From positions 3,523 to 67,522 of the forward strand of contig CAZPFS010000007.1 in assembly GCA_964585925.1 (NCBI GenBank): a stretch of DNA of 64,000 nucleotides, given 5' to 3'. The position numbers and the translations under genes were made by a program. Positions 59,459 through 64,000 of the stretch are shown here, piece by piece. Within the stretch, counting starts at the first letter, position 1. Each line of letters opens with the position of its first letter. This stretch comes from JAAZLS01 sp964585925 (GTDB lineage: Bacteria > Bacillota > Dethiobacteria > DTU022). The notes under the pieces were generated by a model. It worked only from the letters and a program-made list of their open reading frames with translations. It had not been told where the DNA came from and did no database searches.

Positions 59459-61529
59459 ACTTATCATAAATGGCCGTGAGATCAGCGCCCCTGAGGGAGC
59501 CACTATCCTGGAGGCGGCGCGTGAAAACGATATTTATATTCCCACCTTGTGTTATCATCCCCGGCTATCTCCATTGGGGCAGTGCCGACTTTGCCTGGTA
59601 GAGGTGGAGGGGCTGGACAAGCCGGTTACCGCTTGTGATAACCCGGTGCAAGAAGGCATGGTGGTGACAACCGATACGCCGGCTATCTGCCGGGCCCGGG
59701 AAGATATACTGAATCTGGTGATTTCAACCCACCCCTTCGAAGATTGCCTGACCTGTGAAAAAAGCGGAGCCTGTGAGCTGCAGGACAAGGCTTACTGTTT
59801 TGGGATCGAACTTCCCGCGCCGCTGGGAAAACCCCTGCTTCCGGGCCTGCAGGAAGAGGATCCCTTTATAGTCAGGGATGAACAAAAGTGCATTCTTTGC
59901 GGCCGCTGTCTGCAGGTTTGCAACCAGGGAGCGGGGGCCTTTGTTTTTTCTCTCGTGGGCAACGGGATTTCCACCCGGGTAGTTCCCTCCCGGTCGAGGC
60001 AGGAAACCACTTTAGAGTTGGCCGGGTGCATCTACTGCGGGCAATGTCTGGATGTCTGCCCGGTGGGTGCGTTGACCGAAAGAACCAGATTGGAGGCCGG
60101 TCGGGAATGGGAGTTCCACACCGCTGCCGGGATCTGCCTGGAGTGTGCCCTGAACTGCCCCCTGGAGCGGCATACTTTGCAGGGGAAACAGGTGCGGGCA
60201 ACCTCGCCCCGTGAGGGTTCGCCGTTTCAGGGACTGTGCCGTACAGGTAAATTCCCGGAAACCGAAGGCGAGCGCATACTAAAGCCCTTGCTTAGGGACG
60301 GGGATGGACTGCGGGAAGCAAATTATGATCAGGCGTTCCGGGTTACGATCAGCGCTTTGGGCAATATACAAAAAAGAAGCGGCGGGGGTTGTCTGGCCGT
60401 GCTGGCCGACGGACGATGCAGCAATGAAGAGAGCTATCTATTTCAGAAACTGGCTAGGGCGGGTCTGGGATCCAACCATATTGATCTGGGAACAACTCCG
60501 GGGTGGGTAAAGGCAGCGGTCGCCTTGCATGATGCGGTTGGCCCTTGCACAGGCCCGTCTTTGAACGATCTTTCCAGGTCGGCTTCGGGAATATTTGTGC
60601 TGGGTTCCGATCCCCAAAAAACTCACCCCGTGTTGGCCATGGCCATCCGCCGGGCCTCCCGATTTTGCGGCGCTCCGGTTGTTTGGATTGGGTGCGGGGC
60701 CGAAGAATCCGGCGAATGGGCCGATCTGCACTTGATTGCGGACGAAGGCACTCTGCCGGATCTGTTAAAGGTAATTGCCGCCGCCAAGGAGGGTCGTCCC
60801 TGCGATCACCTGGCGGAGAGGTGCAAAGTGTCCGTCCGGGAGATTGTCCAAGCAGCCCGGTGGTATGATTGCCAGGGCTATACTTTGGTTTTGCCTTCAT
60901 TTTACAGAAAGGCCGGCGATGCTGCGGTGGACGCGCTGTTGGATCTGGCCCGTGCCGGGGGGCAACTGGGACAGAACGGATGCAATTTGTGGCTCCTGCC
61001 ACCGCAGACCAATGCCCGGGGGATTTTGGAAAACGGGGGCTCCCCCCTGTTTCTGGCGGGTTACTCGCCGGTGGGGGACAGCCGGGCCAGGGAGGAAATT
61101 GAAAATATATGGGGGCGACAGTTGCCTGCGGAAAACGGTTTTTACCGGGAGCAGGTCTTGTCGGCAATCAGGGCCAGAAAGATCAAGGGGCTGTTGTTGA
61201 TCGGAAATTGGGATCATGAGGATCTGGAACTGGATGGTCTGGAATTTTTGGGAGTGATCACCTCCAGCCTGTACAAGGCGGCCCGAAATGCCGATGCAAT
61301 ATTTCCGGCCTTGCTTCCTTTTGAAAAAGAAGGGTACTTTACCAGTGCCTCGGGAGAAACCAGCCTCAATCGCCCGACAGAGAAACCGGCGGTAATGGAA
61401 GACTGGCGGATCGCGGCCCGCCTGTTGAATTTGCATTTGCCGGATTTGGGCTCAGATTATCCCTGCCTGGAGAGTGTGCGGGAAGAAATCAAAATGGTGA
61501 GCGGAAAAAAAGGCCCGGGGGAATCCTGA
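59445..61529 (+). CDS. NuoG-like multi-cluster subunit, no catalytic molybdenum site
   Basis: A 694-residue protein. Clusters in order: [2Fe-2S] CYHPRLSPLGQCRLC...C, the His-Cys3 [4Fe-4S] HPFEDCLTCEKSGAC, two ferredoxin motifs CILCGRCLQVC and CIYCGQCLDVC, and a molybdopterin-type CLECALNC...C. The rest resembles a shortened molybdopterin oxidoreductase domain, but the Sec/Cys of formate dehydrogenases is missing (after SNEESYLFQKLARAGLG comes HIDLGTTP). So it is NuoG-like: electron transfer only. It pairs with the 57473 flavoprotein, as in bifurcating Nfn/Hnd-type modules. ATG after GGGGAGGG. Confidence 0.85.
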   Translation: MKTVRLIINGREISAPEGATILEAARENDIYIPTLCYHPRLSPLGQCRLCLVEVEGLDKPVTACDNPVQEGMVVTTDTPAICRAREDILNLVISTHPFEDCLTCEKSGACELQDKAYCFGIELPAPLGKPLLPGLQEEDPFIVRDEQKCILCGRCLQVCNQGAGAFVFSLVGNGISTRVVPSRSRQETTLELAGCIYCGQCLDVCPVGALTERTRLEAGREWEFHTAAGICLECALNCPLERHTLQGKQVRATSPREGSPFQGLCRTGKFPETEGERILKPLLRDGDGLREANYDQAFRVTISALGNIQKRSGGGCLAVLADGRCSNEESYLFQKLARAGLGSNHIDLGTTPGWVKAAVALHDAVGPCTGPSLNDLSRSASGIFVLGSDPQKTHPVLAMAIRRASRFCGAPVVWIGCGAEESGEWADLHLIADEGTLPDLLKVIAAAKEGRPCDHLAERCKVSVREIVQAARWYDCQGYTLVLPSFYRKAGDAAVDALLDLARAGGQLGQNGCNLWLLPPQTNARGILENGGSPLFLAGYSPVGDSRAREEIENIWGRQLPAENGFYREQVLSAIRARKIKGLLLIGNWDHEDLELDGLEFLGVITSSLYKAARNADAIFPALLPFEKEGYFTSASGETSLNRPTEKPAVMEDWRIAARLLNLHLPDLGSDYPCLESVREEIKMVSGKKGPGES

Positions 61530-61594
61530 CCGGTGTTGGAACGGGCCCCCGCAAGGGGATCGCCCGGGGTAAAAGTTCAAACAGGAGGGGTCAA

Positions 61595-62449
61595 ATGAGC
61601 GCCCGGTTGATTATGGGCCTGGAAGTGGCCGCAAAAATAAAACAGGATCTGGCGGAGGAGCGGGGAAGATTGATCGCCCAAACCGGAAAAGTACCCGGCT
61701 TGGCGGTGGTGATAGTTGGCGAAAACCCGGCATCTCAGGTATATGTCAAAAACAAGCAGAAGACCGCTAAAAACTTGGGTTTTCATTCCGAGGTGCACCG
61801 CTTGCCGGAACAGGTTTCCCGGGAGGAACTTTTGGAAGTGGTTCACCGGCTGAACTCAGACGACAATATTCACGGCATTTTGGTCCAGTTGCCGCTGCCG
61901 GGACATATTCAGGAAAAAGAAATAATAAGGGACATCCTCCCGGAAAAAGACGTAGATGGTTTTCATCCGGTCAATGCCGGCAACCTGATGCTCGGAGCCG
62001 AGTCCTGCATCCCCTGCACTCCCCATGGCATAATGAGGATGCTGGAGTATATCGGCTGTGATTTGGAAGGAAAGAACGCCACCGTAGTGGGCCGGAGCAA
62101 TATTGTGGGCAAACCGACAGCTCTGCTGTTGCTCCGGAAAAATGCCACGGTGACTGTTTGCCATTCGCGCACCAAAAATCTGCCGGAAGTGTGCCGCCGG
62201 GCGGATGTACTGGTGGTGGCCGTGGGCAGACCGATGATGGTGAAGGGTGACTGGATCAAACCCGGGGCGACCGTGATCGATGTGGGGATGAATTCCGTGG
62301 ACGGCAAGCTGGTGGGAGATGTTGATTTTGAGCCGGCCTCCCGGATTGCCGGGTATATCTCCCCGGTGCCGGGGGGAGTGGGTCCGATGACCATCACCAT
62401 GCTGATGGTGAACACCCTGGAGCTGTTCAAGAAAAAATATAATCTCTAA
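61595..62449 (+). CDS. folD: Methylenetetrahydrofolate dehydrogenase/cyclohydrolase FolD
   Basis: FolD, 284 residues, bifunctional. Marks: GENPASQVYVKNKQKTAKNL with catalytic Tyr/Lys, ILVQLPLPGHI, PCTPHGIMRMLEY, the NADP site VVGRSNIVGKPTA and PGGVGPMTITMLM. It links C1 units between formyl and methylene forms, also used in acetogens. ATG 61595 after AGGAGGGG. 65 bases after the NuoG-like gene. xseA and xseB, its usual followers, are absent. Confidence 0.96.
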   Translation: MSARLIMGLEVAAKIKQDLAEERGRLIAQTGKVPGLAVVIVGENPASQVYVKNKQKTAKNLGFHSEVHRLPEQVSREELLEVVHRLNSDDNIHGILVQLPLPGHIQEKEIIRDILPEKDVDGFHPVNAGNLMLGAESCIPCTPHGIMRMLEYIGCDLEGKNATVVGRSNIVGKPTALLLLRKNATVTVCHSRTKNLPEVCRRADVLVVAVGRPMMVKGDWIKPGATVIDVGMNSVDGKLVGDVDFEPASRIAGYISPVPGGVGPMTITMLMVNTLELFKKKYNL

Positions 62450-62452
62450 GAG

Positions 62453-62522
62453 GGCAGACCTATCCTGCAAGTCTGCGCCATACATCCAATGGGGGACAGA
62501 CCTATCTTGCAGGTCTGTCCCC
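62453..62522. repeat. Two copies of the GCAAGAT-loop palindrome
   Basis: Between folD and ispA. Copy 1 is worn: GCAGAC (62454-62459) and GTCTGC (62471-62476). Copy 2 (62492-62522) is perfect: GGGGACAGACCT / ATCTTGC / AGGTCTGTCCCC. Its loop is the reverse complement of the loop at 18691, so the element is here in the other orientation. Confidence 0.88.
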
Positions 62523-62544
62523 ATACCGATGATCGAGGTGACCC

Positions 62545-63432
62545 ATGAACCACTTGGACCACTATTTGCGAACAACCGGGGATAGGGTAAACAGCGCGTT
62601 GGATGAACTGTTTGTTTCCACCGGGCATCCTGAAACAATATACCGGGCCATGAGCTACAGTGTCATGGCCGGGGGGAAAAGACTGCGTCCCATACTGCTG
62701 CTGGCCACGGCGGAGAGTCTGGGCGCTCCAACGAAAAACCTGACTGATCTGGCCTGCGCAGTGGAACTTGTCCATACCTATTCCCTGATTCACGATGATC
62801 TGCCCGCGATGGATGACTCGGATCTGCGACGGGGGAAACCCTCCTGCCACCGCGCCTTTGGAGAGGCAATAGCCATATTGGCCGGGGATGCCCTGCTGAC
62901 CATGGCCTTCGGGCTGGTAGCGGATTACGGGCTCCTTACCGGAAATTACCGCGAGGCGCTGGAAATCGGCGGCCGATTGTCCCGGGCGGCGGGAGTGGAA
63001 GGGATGATTGGCGGCCAGGTGCTGGATTTGATGGGTGAGAGAAAAAGAATCAGTCTTCCCGAACTGAAACAGATGTACCGCCGGAAAACAGGGGCCCTGA
63101 TTGAAGCGGCGGTAATAATCGGCGCCCTGACGGCAACCCCTTCTCCGGATCAACTGGCCGCGCTTTCCGGGTATGCCTCCCGGCTGGGGCTGGCATTTCA
63201 GATAGTAGATGATCTGCTGGACCGGGAGGGAACGGCGGAGCAGACGGGCAAACCGCACCATGCCGATGAAAGCCGCTTCAAGAGTACCTATCCGGCTTTG
63301 ATGGGAGTGGAGCCGGCGAGGCAGGAGGCGCTTAAATTGTATGAACAGGCCCTGTTCTGCCTGGAATCTTTAGGGGAATCGGGCCAATTATTAAAACAAC
63401 TGGCCCGATATCTGGTATTCAGAGACAAATAG
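62545..63432 (+). CDS. ispA: Polyprenyl (farnesyl/geranyl) diphosphate synthase
   Basis: A trans-prenyl synthase, 295 residues. First aspartate motif in HDDLPAMDDSDLRRGKPSCH, the chain-length region just before it (VELVHTYSLI), GQVLDLMGE, and the second motif FQIVDDLLDREG (Asp-Asp-x-x-Asp). It fits the short-chain IspA type that precedes dxs. ATG 62545 follows GAGGTGACCC. The putative OLE RNA is 225 bases downstream. Confidence 0.94.
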   Translation: MNHLDHYLRTTGDRVNSALDELFVSTGHPETIYRAMSYSVMAGGKRLRPILLLATAESLGAPTKNLTDLACAVELVHTYSLIHDDLPAMDDSDLRRGKPSCHRAFGEAIAILAGDALLTMAFGLVADYGLLTGNYREALEIGGRLSRAAGVEGMIGGQVLDLMGERKRISLPELKQMYRRKTGALIEAAVIIGALTATPSPDQLAALSGYASRLGLAFQIVDDLLDREGTAEQTGKPHHADESRFKSTYPALMGVEPARQEALKLYEQALFCLESLGESGQLLKQLARYLVFRDK

Positions 63433-63621
63433 GACCGGCAGCAACCCGGCAAGCTGGGTTGCCCGCCCGGCATAATGCATACAGCAGCCCGCCAGGAAGG
63501 ATCAATTGATTCAAAGGGCTGTTTTTAAATTGTAGGGGCGGAAGACCCTCTCCGCCCGCCGGGTGAGGTTCGTTTGCCCGCACCCTGTACACCCCTGCAA
63601 ATCCGGCAACGCCGGGATTTC
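63433..63621. other. Intergenic region between ispA and the ncRNA promoter
   Basis: A hairpin pairs GCAACCC (63441-63447) with GGGTTGC (63456-63462) 10 bases after ispA and may end the folD-ispA transcript, though it lacks a T-run. A second dyad, AATCCGGC/GCCGGGATT (63600-63619), sits right before the promoter. No gene is supported here; a 61-codon minus frame has no ribosome site. Confidence 0.55.
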
Positions 63622-63650
63622 TTGTGCATAAAGTTCCGGTATGCTATAAT
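63622..63650 (+). promoter_or_regulatory. Strong promoter for the ncRNA
   Basis: TTGTGC (63622-63627), 17-base spacer, perfect TATAAT (63645-63650) preceded by TGC, an extended -10. Start expected near 63657. The -35 is poor but the extended -10 compensates. Confidence 0.75.
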
Positions 63651-63656
63651 TACCGA

Positions 63657-64000
63657 TAGCGAAAATATAAGTGGTGCAGTATCCTAGTTGGCGCAACCCC
63701 TCCGAAAACGGGCCTAAAAATCCGTTGAGGGCACATCGATGAAGTTCCTGGTGGCGGCTGCTTACGCCCAGTGAGGAGCCGGTGCTGGGAGTTAAGAAAG
63801 ACGGGGCGATCTACAAAGGCATGTAGGCGTTGACCCTGCTTTCGCGGAGACCCAGGTTGGTGGTGAATTGTCTAACGGGCAAATGACTACGGCCTGGGAA
63901 AGAACCTGTATGCGGTTAATAGCTGTGTACAGTGTAGCCTGCTCTGAGTGGAGAGGGAGGAGGAGCTTGTTACTTAAACCTTCTTTGCAAAAGGGGCTAG
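63657..64000 (+). ncRNA. Probable OLE RNA, 5' part (cut by window end)
   Basis: About 345 bases with no open frame, behind a strong promoter. It contains structured segments: CCCTC/GAGGG enclosing ACGG/CCGT (63697-63732), and further G-rich helices up to the end. Its place right after ispA is where OLE RNA (about 600 nt, membrane-associated, found in extremophilic and anaerobic Bacillota) lies in other genomes. oapA and dxs would be expected next, beyond the window. I call it by context and structure, not by a covariance search. Confidence 0.6.

Overview
The window is about 64 kb of chromosome from an anaerobic, endospore-forming Bacillota of the class Clostridia, probably in the Peptococcaceae/Desulfotomaculales/Syntrophomonadales neighbourhood. 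Evidence: a complete spoIIIA operon and an intact sigma-K gene, the conserved order alaS-ireB-ruvX-DUF1292-mltG, aroK-aroQ-pepP-efp-spoIIIA-asp23-nusB-folD-ispA, a selenocysteine formate dehydrogenase, Rnf subunits, type IV pili, and frequent TTG/GTG starts with strong Shine-Dalgarno sites. A run of exactly 100 N (28989-29088) inside repeats marks a draft or metagenome assembly. No tRNA, rRNA, CRISPR array or insertion sequence was seen.

Layout. 1-2412: end of a YigZ/IMPACT gene, mnmA, and a leftward XRE regulator. 2433-2600: an array of five related palindromes that looks like its operator region. 2977-6828: an NhaC-type antiporter followed by ureA, ureB and a divergent ureC without accessory genes. 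7035-15120: a zinc-ribbon protein, AI-2E permease, alaS, ireB, ruvX, DUF1292, mltG and a class B penicillin-binding protein. 15371-18585: a P1-family (DmpA-type) peptidase and a membrane-spanning MutS-like ATPase.

18727-25032 (minus strand) is the most striking locus: rnfC-rnfD-fdhA-fdhB in one tight operon. It has only two of the six Rnf subunits, joined to a Tat-exported selenocysteine formate dehydrogenase with a membrane-anchored iron-sulfur subunit. I read it as a possible membrane formate:NAD+ oxidoreductase, in which FdhAB takes the place of RnfB/A/E/G as the electron entry. 25720-28688: a radical SAM protein, an ArsR regulator, a DUF2007 protein and sigK. 28690-29490 is a repeat block with the assembly gap. 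29526-32197: an isopropylmalate/isocitrate dehydrogenase family enzyme, yqeG and aroE.

32309-45702 is a type IV pilus locus (pilB, pilT, pilC, a major pilin, pilD, minor pilins, pilM, pilN, pilO). It sits behind a c-di-GMP-I riboswitch with its own terminator. PilB also begins with an MshEN-type c-di-GMP-binding domain, so the same messenger may act on both the RNA and the motor protein. The locus lies between aroE and aroK-aroQ.

45754-57308: aroK, aroQ, an M24 aminopeptidase, efp, a CD1247-family protein, spoIIIAA-AH, asp23/amaP/DUF2273, nusB and a TsaD-like paralogue. 57473-61529: a NuoF/GltD-type flavoprotein and a NuoG-like protein lacking a catalytic partner. 61595-63432: folD and ispA, without the usual xseAB between them. 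From about 63657 to the window end, behind a strong promoter, is a structured non-coding RNA whose position after ispA fits the 5' part of OLE RNA.
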